Shown here: piece by piece, positions 24,231-36,119 of the stretch
How positions within the stretch are numbered: the first letter of the stretch is position 1
Layout: each line of letters opens with the position of its first letter
NCBI GenBank assembly: GCA_019722365.1
Contig: JADFUC010000570.1
Span: forward strand, 62,001 to 126,000
Direction of reading: 5' to 3'
Length of the DNA stretch: 64,000 bases
Origin: Lithospermum erythrorhizon
Taxonomy: Eukaryota; Streptophyta; Magnoliopsida; Boraginales; Boraginaceae
The notes under the pieces: generated by a model
What the model saw: the letters and a program-made list of their open reading frames with translations, nothing else
Databases searched by the model: none
What the model was told of the DNA's origin: nothing
Program-made: the position numbers and the translations under genes

Positions 24231-24575
24231 TTGCATAATCATAGTCACTTTAGTAGTGATAAGTTGCCTCCCACTGCCTCTTGTGAACCTCAAGTAGAAA
24301 TAAAGTCGCATAAAGTAGATTGTGAGTCTGCTATTTCCAATAAGGTGGAGAATGTTTTGATTGATGATATGCATGAGTATGATATGGTGTTTAGTTCAAA
24401 TGATTTGATTGCTAAAGGATTTACTCAAAAGGAGGAAATGAATTATGTTGATATTCTTGATCCTATTATATGTATGCCATCTTTGATCCCGTTCACTTTC
24501 TTATGTCCTTGTTTAATGCTTATCGAAAGTATGTGCAAAATTATCTTTTATATTTTGACACAGAGACTTAAGTAA
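24231..24575 (+). pseudogene. Copia C RT-start remnant
   Basis: An open stretch of 114 codons. The centre reads LIAKGFTQKEEMNYVDILDP, which matches the LVAKGF(T/S)QKEGIDY block that opens copia reverse transcriptases. The flanking residues are not recognisable, the usual catalytic YVDD box is not found downstream, and the frame ends after about 40 further codons. It is a fragment without function. The neighbouring frames 23732-23980 and 24016-24225 are also open but cannot be assigned to a domain. Confidence 0.55.
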
Positions 24576-24886
24576 CGTTAAAAATACTTTGAGAATGAAC
24601 ACCTTTGTGAGACTTGGGCTGCTAAATCAAAAATTCATACGTAGTAGATTTTGAGTAAATTCTTCGATCTCTCTCGTCGTTATATCTCAGAAATGTACAC
24701 GCAATTGTGTGTCGAGTATTTATTAGAATGTCGCTGAATTGCCGCTGGTACTTGAAAAATCACTATTGATGATGGTTTGAGAATTTTGTGTCTGTTTTGT
24801 CTTGTAACTTTGTGTGATCTATTAACTTACTAGGTGTTTGTTAATAGTTGTGTTATTTTGTTTTTTCCGCTTACGCTTTGTCGAAC

Positions 24887-25075
24887 TCAAGGACTCAGGG
24901 TAGAGTTTTGTCCTTGTGACTTGACATGATTAGTTTTCGTGTCTTTGTCCTGCCTAACTCGAGGACCTTCGTGGGTGTAGTTCTATCCTTTGTGACTCGA
25001 TAATGAAGGTGTTCGTGTCTTTCTTGTCGTCGAGGACGCTTCATGACTCGATAGCTTGTGTTCTTGTTTGTTATT
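24887..25075. repeat. Three degenerate tandem units of about 70 bp
   Basis: Units start near 24887, 24957 and 25029. Each has an ACTC(A/G)AGGAC-like start, a TGACTYGA block and a GTGTCTTTGTC/GTGTCTTTCTTGTC block. They lie in the 3' untranslated part of copia C, shortly before its 3' LTR. Confidence 0.5.
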
Positions 25076-25354
25076 CTTTTGGGTGCGAGTGTACTTGAGG
25101 TCATGCTTCGTGTTCGGTAACGATCTTTGTGATGTTAGTGTACTTATGTTGAACTCTGATGAATTTCAGAAGTTCGGTCCCTGGGGACTCGTTGTTAGCG
25201 TTTTTTGCCCCGGTTTTTGTGACAATAGTATACTTTGTGTATACCTTCCATTACTTGTATTTTATTTGTTAATTTACAAGTAAATGGCTCATGGATGACA
25301 AAGTCATGATTCTATGTTATGTCAAATACGTTGCCTCGTCCAAAGCGTGGAGAT

Positions 25355-25708
25355 TGGCAATCTATCGCCTACTACACCACCACCCAACACAATATTGTCG
25401 TCTTCGGTCAAACCTGCACCTAACCCTAATATAATATTATTTATATGAGTGTTTGTCCTCTAGTTTTATGAAGCCAAAAAGAAACCGCCTTTCACTTACT
25501 TGCTTTACACTCTCAAGTGGCAGCATACTTTTGTTCTCCCTTCTCTCAATAAAATACTTTTGGCAAGCAGAAACTCTTTGGGCAGCTGAGACGCTGGCTT
25601 GGCGTTCTCTTGTACAATTGTGGGCGCATTTAACTTCGGTTTGTCCGAATCAATTAATCGTGAGAGATTCGGGAAATAAACGACAACAATCCTATCGATC
25701 TATAAACA
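25355..25708 (+). repeat. 3' LTR of copia C
   Basis: It matches the 5' LTR at 21788-22128 and is preceded by GCGTGGAGA, a plausible polypurine tract. It ends TATAAACA at 25708. Confidence 0.72.
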
Positions 25709-26099
25709 TTACACTACATTATTGTAAAATTGATTGGTATTATCTAGAATTATTCTATGGTGTTTTTCTCTTATTCAAAGACTGCAAGTAAAATGTAAGA
25801 GAGCAAGACCTCTCAAAACCAATGGTGCCCCCCATCACTACCTCTCAAAACTTATGGTGTCACACAACCTTTAGATCCCAAATCAAGAACAAACCCACTC
25901 AAATAAATCCCCCATCCTAAATCAAGAACAAAACCCGCTCAAATAAATCCTCCGGGATCCCCAAATCTACTTTCTCCACCGTTACAATCGGGGGAGGCAG
26001 GCGGGGACGCAAGTGTGGGTGCGGACGAGGTAGGCTAGTAATAATGGGCAGAAGAAAGCGGGCGGGTTTATTTTAGGCTTTTTGGCCGAGATCTCCCCG

Positions 26100-27060
26100 A
26101 ACAACGAAGCTATTTTTTTGGCGCTGGCCCACAACTTTATCTTATCCGCACTCCTTTGTACTTTCAAAGCAACACCTCGAACTTTTTTATTGTCTAGGCA
26201 CCCCCTGAACCCTAGACTTAATTTTCACTACAATATAGTGAAATGACTATAGTACCCATAAAATATACACTGAAATGACTATTTTGTCTCTAACACTATA
26301 CTAAAGTATATGAATTATAGTATGTGGCACCTAATTTTCACCGCTGCTTTGTCAGTTTTGCTAAAAAATGATCTTTTTAGGTTTGTACAAAGAGGATGCG
26401 CAATGTGCACCGCTAGATTGGGTAATCATCAAGCTGGCACTTTGAGCGGGCTCTGCTTGCTTGGGCGCGACCATTATTTCATCATCTTTTGAACGGCCCT
26501 TGGTTTTCGACGCTGATTATATGTTTATGAATCGCATAATATCACTTATCATAGAAATTAGAGTAAGGATTATTTTTTCTGCATGGATCCTCGTTGTAAA
26601 TACTTTGTTTTAATCGATATTCGATGTTCCCGGATATTTTCAACTTCATGCTTTCGAGATTTCCAGTTGCTCATTAAAGGTTTATCTCTTTGTATCTCGC
26701 TGTCTACGAGATACGAAATGTACAAGCGAGGGATGATGCGCTGACCAAGCCTACTAAAGAAGAAACGTTGTGGGTTATCTAAATTCCTATACTTAAATTT
26801 AATTTTAGCCGAAATAAGTATGATAAAAATGTATATTTTACTATAATATAGTCATTTCAATGTGTATTTTAGGAGGTAATATAGTCATTTCACTATATAT
26901 TGTAGTGAAAATTGCGCCTGCGTCGGTGCCTGACAATAAAAAAAGCCTGCGCGCTACCGATAAACGATAAAGGAAGGCAGACAAGAGCAAAAAGTCATAA
27001 TTCACATGTAAAATTAACTTATAAGTTCATGGGGCCTCGCCAAGCCTTTTATTTTAGCTT
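26100..27060. mobile_element. Non-autonomous element with long inverted repeats (MULE-like)
   Basis: The left arm (about 26100-26300) is the inverted partner of the right arm (about 26840-27060). The best matched core is ATTTTCACTACAATATA and TAGTGAAATGACTATA, with CATTGAAATGACTAT further in and a TTTTTTATTGTC(T)AGGCACC block further out. The middle (26300-26840) has no transposase. The long arms suggest a Mutator-like or other TIR element. A partial extra copy of the arm text seems to follow at 27100-27260 (ATGTCATTTCAAGCATGTATTTTA). Confidence 0.65.
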
Positions 27061-27260
27061 CCTATATTTTTGCTTACACTTTAGTTGTGAAAGGCAGTGA
27101 CAAAATAATATTATTTTAAGATAACATGCTTCATTTCACTTGCTTTTGCGATAATATGTCATTTCAAGCATGTATTTTAAATGGCGGCCTGCACAGCGAT
27201 TGCATGTTAAAAAGCTCATGGCCGCTCGAAAGATAAGTGAGGTGCCCAAACAAAGATAAA

Positions 27261-29560
27261 TAAATGTTATGACCACATAAAAAATTATGATAGCTTCAAT
27301 CTCTGCCAATAAGCAGCCTCTTTATAATTGAAAAACATATTTGATCGACGACCTTTGCAAGAAGAAGAACTCCGTATATGAATGGCAAAAAGTCATGTGA
27401 TCACTTGTTGCCTCATACACAATCCCTCTTAGCATCGAACAAAGGCGATGCCTCTTTAATTATTTTTCATATATTATTAGCTACGATATAAAAAATGAAG
27501 GATTATATTTAATGGTTTTCACAATGTCTTGGGCCATTATTGAGCGTGTTTTATATGTCATATATATTTTGAGTAGTGTAAATTGCATTTCCAATTTAAT
27601 TGTGATGTTTTATTAGTGTTACTCAGATTTGTCCATGTACATTATTGGGCACACAAAAGACGTTCATCATGAAAAGAAAGAATTTTGTGTGCATTGATTT
27701 CATGTTCATTTATATGTTGTACGGATACAGAGTATCGAGTCAGCCACAATAGTTTGCATTAGAATGGCATATCTAATAAAGGAAAGGTCAAGTACGCATC
27801 AATATATCTGGCAAAGCCTCTAAAAGGAAGAGGAATTTGGATAACTATCATTTTTTTTAATTATTTTTTATTTGAGCATTTTTTTTATTCTTTTTTTAGC
27901 ATATTTTTTCCTAAAAAAACTAAATTACCTTTAAAGTTTAACACACTTCCTTATCTATTTTTTTCAGAGGAACAAGCTTTTATAAGACTTCAGAATCGGA
28001 ATCTAATACCTCTATATTTAAACTCAAAGGAGCAACCATTAACCTGTGTTTCGTTATTATCTATTTCTCTCCACCAGCTCTAATCACCACTCTCCACCTC
28101 CTCTAACTCCTAACCACCACCACCACCAAACACAAATCCACCACTGCTACTCCACCCACCTCCCCCCTCTAATCGAAGTCCCATCCCCACCTCCAAACTA
28201 AGGCTGCGAATTGCGTAAAACGAGGGGGGGTCACAAATTTAGAAAAGAGGGGGGGTCATGGGAGGAGGAGGAGGACAACTAAGGGGAGAGGGTAGGTGGG
28301 CGAAGAGAGGGGCTCAAATGGGTGTTAAAGAAGAGGTATGAAGGTATGGCGGCTATGCTTTGTGAGTCATTACAAGGTCAAGGTTTTCAGAATGACGTTG
28401 GTTAGGATTTAATAGTTTAGTATGATACTTTTTGTATATTTTGTCAAATGCTACAAGAAAACGTTAAAATAGCATTAAAAATTAAAATCACTTTAAAAAG
28501 AATGTTAGTTATCCAAATTCCTCCTGAAAGCAATATGCATTACTTTCGTCCTTCACTGGATTATTGTCACTTGAGGGACACCAACAGTCTTTACAACATT
28601 TTACAAATTCCACATCAAACAAAAATATTCTTAGTTGTTTTTCTATAGAAAAATTATCGAATGTTTGAATTATCGACTTATATTGTTTGTAAGTATTTAC
28701 TTGTGACATCAAACTTTTACTATAAGTTTTACTGCGATTTTGTTGTGTGAGGCCCTGTGCTAGGTGCATTATTCTTGGTTGACTTGGTTTCTCTTATTAC
28801 TATTATACTATACCAATGTGAAAAAAGTTTGATTAGTACTATAAAACTACGAAATTAGTTGGATAACAAAGAAGATTTAGATCATAAATCGTGCAGTACA
28901 GTAGCAGTAGTAGTATTTCTGGGATCATGTGGCTATGAATAAATTCTGACAAAATGGGTGGCGATTTTGGCTTTTACTTTTTGTATTTGATCAACTAGTT
29001 TGTAAGATAAGAAGCATATTATGTTTTGTTAATTGATCGAAAAAGATTTCAGCTATTAAACAAATAAAGGTCAAGTAAATTAAAGCTTCATGGTGCCACA
29101 TGCATAGTAGAATTCATTGATTAGGCAGAAATAAACATATATATATATATAGGTTATACATGCTTGCTTCAGTTGCTTGGCATCTTACTTCTTTAGGATT
29201 CGAACATTATTAGTGGCAGAACAATTTTAAGACAATGGAGTATTAGTTTGTGTTAATAGGCCAAGATATGGCAGGCACAACCAAGAATTATTGCCTTAAT
29301 AATGCAACATGAACGTTGGCTTTTGTCAACGTTGATTAGGCTATTAAAGCAAGCATTATTTGTATGTTCCAATTACGATTTTAAACTTATGTTGAAATAA
29401 TTTAACTAATATTGATGTTGCTTCGGACTCTCAATTATTAATTGAGGATTGGAAGTAATAATTGATATCTTAACACACTAGATTCCTTGATTAACAAGAG
29501 CTAGAGCTAGACTATTGGGATTAGGATTAGGTTCGATTGAGCCTATATGACTATATCTAT
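27261..29560. other. Intergenic, with a C-rich then G-rich block at 28060-28340
   Basis: I find no supported gene. At 28068-28200 the plus strand is rich in CCACC and CTCC. At 28215-28335 it is rich in GGGG and GGAGGAGG. An open frame at 28448-28648 has no recognisable domain. A TA microsatellite lies near 29138-29152. Confidence 0.55.
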
Positions 29561-29917
29561 ATCTATATCTATACTTTATAAAAATGTGAATGTGGTAAGG
29601 GTGTTTCTTTCATTTTTTGTAAAGGCATTTATATCATCCCCAAATACTCTAATTATTAGACATTAATTCAAAAATTGTAATAATTTATTATGAAGTTAAC
29701 GAATTACTATTTTTAATAATAATTATTATTTTATTGCTGATAAAAATACCAAGAGTTTTATGTATTCTAATATTATTATTTAATATATTATTATGTATAT
29801 TATTATTAAACATAATATGAATATTATAATGATATGTTACGAAGTCAACACACCATAATAAATAAAATGGTATAACTTTAGACTTTATTTTAAAATAAAA
29901 CTCGAACAAAAGATTTT

Positions 29918-30268
29918 TTATTTAACTTATGATTAAAATATCTATATTTATATAACTTCTAAAAGTTTAGATAAAACGCCGTTTTTTCATTTTTTATTAA
30001 GAACATATTGCCCTTCCAACTAAAATATTCCAACTAAAATTAATTATATGCATCTTATTATTATCTTTATTATCACAATAAATATTGGCTCTATAAAACT
30101 TGAAAAAGAATATGATTTAACTTGTGATTAAAATATCTATATTTATACATCTTCTAAAAGTTTACATAAAATCAGCGATTCTTTCATTTTTTATTAAGAA
30201 CATATTGTTCTTTCAACTAAAATTAAGTATTTGCATCTTATTATTATCTTTATTATCACAATTATATT
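29918..30268. repeat. Tandem duplication with a unit of about 197 bp
   Basis: 29918-30076 is repeated at 30115-30268. Both copies carry GATTAAAATATCTATATTTA, CTTCTAAAAGTTTA, CATTTTTTATTAAGAACATA and TCTTATTATTATCTTTATTA. A shorter piece, ATTTGCATCTTATTATTATC, recurs inverted near 30538-30557. Confidence 0.8.
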
Positions 30269-30682
30269 AATCATTAGATTAATAGATGGTGAGGAAATAC
30301 AAAGAGCCAAGAATCATTAGTAATACATGTAGTAACTTATGCAATTATACTAATAATGTACAATCTAATACAATAATGATTTGAGAAAAAGTTAAACTCT
30401 CGAATGGAGCCGTTAGACACTCTATTATTATTTGGAGTTGCAACAATATTCAATTCATTATTTGGAGTTACATATGAATTCAACACAATTCAATACATTA
30501 TACTGGTTAATTAATTTAATTATGATAAAAAAAAAAGATAATAATAAGATGCAAATAATTAATCTATATATCTTATTTAACTTATGATTTAATAGATATG
30601 CCAAGAGATGATCAAGCTTTTCCTTTTTTTTCTTAGAACTAAAATTCAAATTGTTCCTTCCAAATGAAAATAATTACAATTG

Positions 30683-31207
30683 GTCATTATGTCTTCTTCT
30701 TACAACATGATAATAATAAATATATACACATATATAATTGGTTATTAATTAATACTTCATCCGTTCCAATTTACTTCGATCATGGAGTAAAAATACTTAT
30801 TAAGGAGTCGAAAGAATATTATTAATATACATTAAAAAGTACTTTATCAAAGAACGCTTTTAGCTTAATCAGTTTAAAATAAAAAAGATTTTATTGCGGA
30901 CAAAAGCTGTGAAAGATCAAGATAAGTTTAGATTGGAAATCCTTTCATGGACAAGAAAAAGGAAATGAAAATTTTGCTGCATGATCAATTAGACGGAATG
31001 AAGGAGATTAATACAAAATTGAAATATATATTTTCTAATAAAAGAATTATTAAGTATTTTAATATGTAAGTGATCAATTTAAACATTATCGTTTACTGAG
31101 CATAAATTGAAGAAAAATACTTTATTTATTTGTTATTGTCATTATATCTTCTTCTTACAACATGATATAACAAATATATACTCATCTATAATTGATTATT
31201 AATTAAT
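30683..31207. repeat. 73-bp direct duplication flanking a MITE
   Basis: 30683-30755 and 31136-31207 match (GTCATTAT, TCTTCTTCTTACAACATGAT, AAATATATAC and ATTATTAATTAATA). The Stowaway-like element and about 125 bp more lie between them. The first copy ends exactly where the MITE begins. Confidence 0.75.
30755..31006. mobile_element. Stowaway-like MITE
   Basis: The left end CTTCATCCGTTCCAATTTAC and the right end GACGGAATGAAGGAG are inverted versions of the CTCCCTCCGTCCC-type Stowaway terminus, with TA on the outer left side and ATTA on the right. The length is about 250 bp, AT-rich and without coding capacity, which is typical for this Tc1/mariner-derived MITE class. Confidence 0.75.
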
Positions 31208-32999
31208 ATCAATGAAAAATTGAATCCTTATAAACAATATGGCAATTAACTTTTATATGAAGACGATTATTCAATTTAGATATTTGATTATATGCTTATA
31301 TAGGTTATATTGACACCATTTTTGGTTTTTCCAATTAGGCAGTCTTAATCTATATAAAATATTATTTATTACGCAAAAGAAAAACTATTCAATATACTAG
31401 CACTCCTTATTCATCTATATACGCCCATATGTGAAACATGAACGTTATAAAGAGTATTTAAAATCTAAGAATGAAATCAATAAAATATGAAGTAGTAATA
31501 TAATGTTTAAGTTTTAATGGCAATATAAGTATAACAAAACAAAAAAGGCATTCATGATATTAACATTCATTACACATTCATTATTAATTTATTTTTTATT
31601 ACTTGTTTGTTTTCTTAGACATGGGGATTAATATTATATATATTAGAATGTTATTTGATGATATTAGATGTAACCTATCTAATTAAAGTTATATATCAGT
31701 GTGCTTGATGATAAAGTAATTCATAATTTTATAAGAAAATAGTTTATTTTATGGAGAGAACTATAATAAGAGGATTAAATATTTAAATAATAAAACTAGA
31801 ATTCAAGAAAGAAAGTTTTAACAAGAAATAATAAATCAAAAGCAAAGAGATTGTTTAATTTTTTGAGACAATGAAAAAAGAAAATGATAATTTTAAATTA
31901 AAATTTCTTTTTGAGAATTTTAATGTTAAGTTATCGCGTAGTAATTTTAGTCAATTTTATCCTTATCATGGTTTTTTCTTTATTTTCTATTTATTTATTT
32001 TAAAAAACTTATATAAATATATATTTTTTTTCCTCAACGATATCCACGCAAAGTCAGTAAATATTACACTACTAGTGGTCTAGTGTAAAGAGGCCAGTTC
32101 CAAGTATTTAGGCAGAAGATTCTAATTTAGAAAGAAAAAAAATGGATAACTTCTAATTTTATATTTTATGTAATTTTATCTACTATTATAAACGGACCAA
32201 GCTTTTTGTTGATGGGATCAGGGTGCCGTACAGGTTTATTCTGCTACAACACTTTTTATCTGTGACATAACCCTAAGATCATGACATATATTTTTACTTT
32301 TTCATTCCAAAATAAATTTAAAAATTCTAAACAAAGCAGGTCACATGATATTTAATATAGTACAAAATGTTAGATTCAAATAGACACAAACAAGATTGTT
32401 TGAATAGTTCAATGTGAATTGTTATCCTGCATCACATCTAGCCTACTTAAGAATTAAGGGCTTAAATTCTCCAACATGGGCCTGGAATTTGAAAAATTAA
32501 TCAGGCCCCCAGATCCTGGCCCTGGGGTGCTGACTGGCATGCCTGGCTAACTGGCTTCATATTTAGACATACTAAAGAAAGATTTGACCAAGACAAGTCC
32601 GTTAAGATCTATGCGAACTACCCCACCTACCACTAAGCACAAGGTCAATGATCCGATCTGCCACCACCTGGACATTCCGTTCAAATTAACCCACATGTTC
32701 AATTTAAGTTAGCTTATTTCACACCACACCTATTTATACTTGCTATCAGTAAAATAAAGTTAAGTAAAACCACACACATCCATTAAATAAACCATGAACA
32801 TCTAAACGAAATTCAACAATTTCACATAACAAACTTCAAACATCATAACCAAAATGTTAACATCTGTAAAATAAAACAAATCATAAACATCAAACTAACC
32901 AAAGTTCATCTATCCATAGAACAAAATAAAGAAAGCTTCATTCATATAAAGAAATAAAAATAAAACACAATTTTTCTTTCATTCATTTTATCTTTTGAT
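31208..32999. other. AT-rich intergenic DNA
   Basis: I see no gene or complete transposon. The palindromic word CACTACTAGTGGTCTAGTG at 32067-32085 resembles a CACTA terminus but is unsupported. 32450-32650 is less AT-rich and has no recognisable coding content. Confidence 0.5.
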
Positions 33000-33435
33000 A
33001 TTTGGGGAGTGAAAGATCGAGTTGACGCGACGCCTAGATATATATATATTATATAAGATGCTAGCGCTTAGCTTACGTGACGCCTCGATATCTTATATTA
33101 TAGTACAGCATGCCTTGACATTTGTTTATTTTTACTGATGAATGGCATACTAACGCTATACACATTTACCTTCGAATAAACTCGCTTGGACATATTTCGC
33201 GTGCGTATTTAATTTCATGTTCATAACGCCATACACATCTCTACTACTATTTTTTCCTCACAAAGGGCATATAATGCCACGCAAATGCTGCAGCCAGCCG
33301 GGCTTCATTTTGACCCGGAAAAATGTATGGGTCAAAGGTTTTTCGCCTTGTATATGCGAGAAACATGTCACAGTGCCTCGTGCATTTGTGTGACGTTTTC
33401 TCAAAACGCCATAAAAGCTCTTTTCTCTAGTAGTG
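33000..33435. mobile_element. Possible CACTA-type terminus and subterminal region
   Basis: The right edge ends CTCTTTTCTCTAGTAGTG (33418-33435), whose reverse complement starts CACTACTAGA. The same ten bases end the En/Spm material at 60683. The upstream 400 bp has short repeated GACGCC and ACGCC words in both orientations, as in CACTA subterminal regions. No transposase and no convincing partner end were found. Confidence 0.45.
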
Positions 33436-33854
33436 AATCCAAGCGATTTTCAATCTTCTACATTCAAAGTTGGATATTCTCCCAACTTACACATTTTCAC
33501 ATTCATAAAAAAGTAATGTTATATAAAATTTAATTAGACATTACATTCATATATATATATATATATCCAACAACATCTCATGGTCACTCATAGAACGAGA
33601 AGATAAAGATTGTATCAACTTTAACTTAATAGAGAGAATAATAAATAACTTGCAATACTAACAAGATTTTATTAAGTAAATAAGTAATTATAATAAAAGT
33701 TAACAGACGAATGATCATAATAATATTCAATGAACTTAAATTTAGAAAGATGATGATGTTAATTCTTGATCAAATAATTTGTTATCCAAGACTAATCACA
33801 TCAATTCAACATATATAACTTTATAATTAAAGCAAGAAGAACTAAGGATTTATA

Positions 33855-33877
33855 ATGACGTCCTACACGGACGTCAT
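33855..33877. other. Perfect 9-bp stem, 5-nt loop hairpin
   Basis: ATGACGTCC, TACAC, GGACGTCAT. The core GACGTCC recurs at 33923-33929 and 33944-33950. It lies in a 230-bp GC-richer island (33855-34090) inside AT-rich DNA, which probably belongs to a transposon. ACGT cores are also plant bZIP sites, but nothing ties this to a promoter. Confidence 0.6.
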
Positions 33878-34689
33878 GCACAAGACGAAAAGGAATCCAA
33901 TCAACTTAAAGGCATGGGGACGGACGTCCTGCTTAATTAGCTTGACGTCCGATACGCTAACAAACGTATGCCGAACGCGATCCGAACTGGCCCACCGAAT
34001 CCAAAGAATTTAACGCGCGTTTTATCGAAGAACGCGCCCTAATCTAACACAGTCGTAAACCCAAAACGACTAAGAATCGAATCCCAAGAATCGTCCACCG
34101 AACCTCGGCCCACTTGCCAAGTCTATTCATATCAATCTATATGTCTAGTTTGACTTTGAAAGTTGAAAGTTGAAACTTTGAATGATCTGACATCTAAATA
34201 GGCTTATCTAATGGACCAGTTAGTCTTAATCGACCCAGTAATTCGATTCATTTATTATCTGATCAATTAGGGATGTTAGTCTTATCTGAGTCCAAAAAGT
34301 TTATAGCCAGATAGGCCCGATTTTTTCTCTTCAAACAAAAGTATTCACTCCAATTCAATTCTTAGGTCGTTTTAGAGATTTCAACTTTATTCCATTTGTA
34401 TGACGTTTTAAAAAACCCATGCACATTTGGCCTCTACTTTCCACTTACCCTGTGTGTTATAGAAGCAAGACAGATAAGCCATGGCATAGTCTTTCTTCAC
34501 CATTCTCTATCTCTCCATTCTCTTTCATTGGTGTATGTCCATCCTATCACTAGTTTCACCACAAATTATTAACATAGTTTAGCACAAATTATTCAGCTTT
34601 AACATTTCAAGAATTCCTGCTTAGAACCAAGATCATATTTTCCAACTTTTTTCATTATAACTTTTAAATATGTTAACCTTGCAAATGGA

Positions 34690-35045
34690 AGAGACCAAAA
34701 GTATTCCTCTCTCCCCTCTTTCATTTTGTTTCTTTCTTTTCTTGTTTAAAATCGAACAAAACTGAATCTACAAATCTGATATTAAAAATGTTTCTCTTTT
34801 ATTGTTCCTCTTTTCTTTTAATTTTCTTTATTTTGGTTCTTCTTTCTCTCTTCTTACTTTTTTATTATTTTTTGAAAAAAATGGAGATGTTGAAGAAATG
34901 GGGAGGTTCATGTTCTTTCTGGGGAGGGGGTGATGTTTTTGCTGTGAAGATGAAGTAGGGAGAGGAGGGAGGAGATAGGAGAGATGGAGGGAGGAGATAG
35001 TAATATTGATATGACTTAAGAATTGAATTGGAGGGAGGAGAAGAT
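34690..35045. repeat. Pyrimidine-rich tract followed by purine-rich tract
   Basis: 34700-34870 is almost all C and T on the plus strand (TTCCTCTCTCCCCTCTTTC and similar). 34905-35045 is G/A rich (AGGGAGAGGAGGGAGGAGATA, repeated in variant form three times). I see no gene. Confidence 0.6.
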
Positions 35046-36119
35046 ACCCTCTATCAATTTCTATAACATTGTTTGATAAATGAATAAAATGTTGTCAGGT
35101 GTCCTATAATATACATGTTAAAAAAAATTTGAGTTCACTTACATTAACTTTTAATTATATATTGATACATATGTCTATATCATCAATTATATTAAGATCT
35201 AGTGCATGTGATCTCATGTCATTTTAGAGATAACTAAATAAGCATTAATTCACATTGATATAATTTATTTTTAAAAAAGCAATAGCAAATTTTGAAACTT
35301 CGACATAACTATAATGTGAAGAGCTTTTCATTTTAAACGAGCCTCCTTTATAAGACTAAGCCGATTGATGTCAGAATCAGAATCAGAATTTTAAATCAGT
35401 ATCATTTAACTCCTTTACTTATGGTGCCAGGATGTGAAACCTTTAGGGATGCACAAATTTTTCCAACCCCAAATTAGATAAGCACTGAGAAAATGGCAAG
35501 GACCACTTTTTTCTTTGCGTACATCATCAAGGCAGGCTGGCAGCCTACTCGCATTAGAAGAAGTCGAAGCTATAAGTGTAAACTACGGAGTAAATTTTAA
35601 AAAGAATTAAAAGTAGACAAATCTTTATGATCGAAAAGAGGGAATACATATTTGAGTTTAATAAGATTTAACTTTATTATTTGAAATTTGATCGCTGGCA
35701 AACTATGGAATGAAGGCACTAGATTACACAAGTGTTTGGATCTACGATCTTCGTACTTTACGCCAAGATAAACAAATTACCTCTTTGCTACTAATAATCT
35801 TTTCGACTTCGCTTATGAGTGCGATCGAGCATTATCGCAGGCTTATTGATTGTCAAAGGATGAGGCTGAGCTGAAGTGTTGAAGATTTTTCTTTGTGTTT
35901 AAGACTACAGTAAATCTCTATAATATTCGAGTCTTATTGTAGTGATTAAGAATGCAGTTTTTAAATGAATTTAATATGTTAAAATATTTTGAAAACGCGT
36001 GTTTTGAACTTAATTAGAACTTGAGTTAAGTCTGAATTAAACCAATATGACTGTGTGGCATATCGGGGAAAATTCTCACTTAAATCAAGGTTCTTACGAG
36101 AGTTAAAACACATTTTCTC
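35046..36119. other. Intergenic DNA
   Basis: I see no supported gene. 35690-35900 is less AT-rich, with TE-like CG-containing text, but it carries no recognisable motif. Confidence 0.45.

Larger units (their letters stand above)
21788..25708 (+). mobile_element. Copia C, short LTR element with about 350-bp LTRs
   Basis: LTRs at 21788-22128 and 25355-25708 share CCTAACCCTAATATAATATT, a TTATATGAG/TTTGTCCTC block, TCTCAATAAAATACT and CGACAACAATCCTATC. A GTGGAGA purine tract sits directly before the 3' LTR. The 3.2-kb interior has only weak coding traces; the best is IAKGFTQKEEMNYVD near 24412, matching the RT start of Ty1-copia elements. An RNase H is not recognisable. It is a deleted or non-autonomous derivative. 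The AATAAA in the LTR may act as its polyadenylation signal. Confidence 0.72.

Noticed and set aside
29195..29215. GGATTCGAAC resembling the T arm of a tRNA on the minus strand
   Set aside because: No anticodon or acceptor stem can be paired around it.
32067..32085. CACTACTAG word as a definite CACTA left end
   Set aside because: The word is part of a short palindrome, and the 3-bp flanks do not match those at 33435. It is kept only as a hypothesis.
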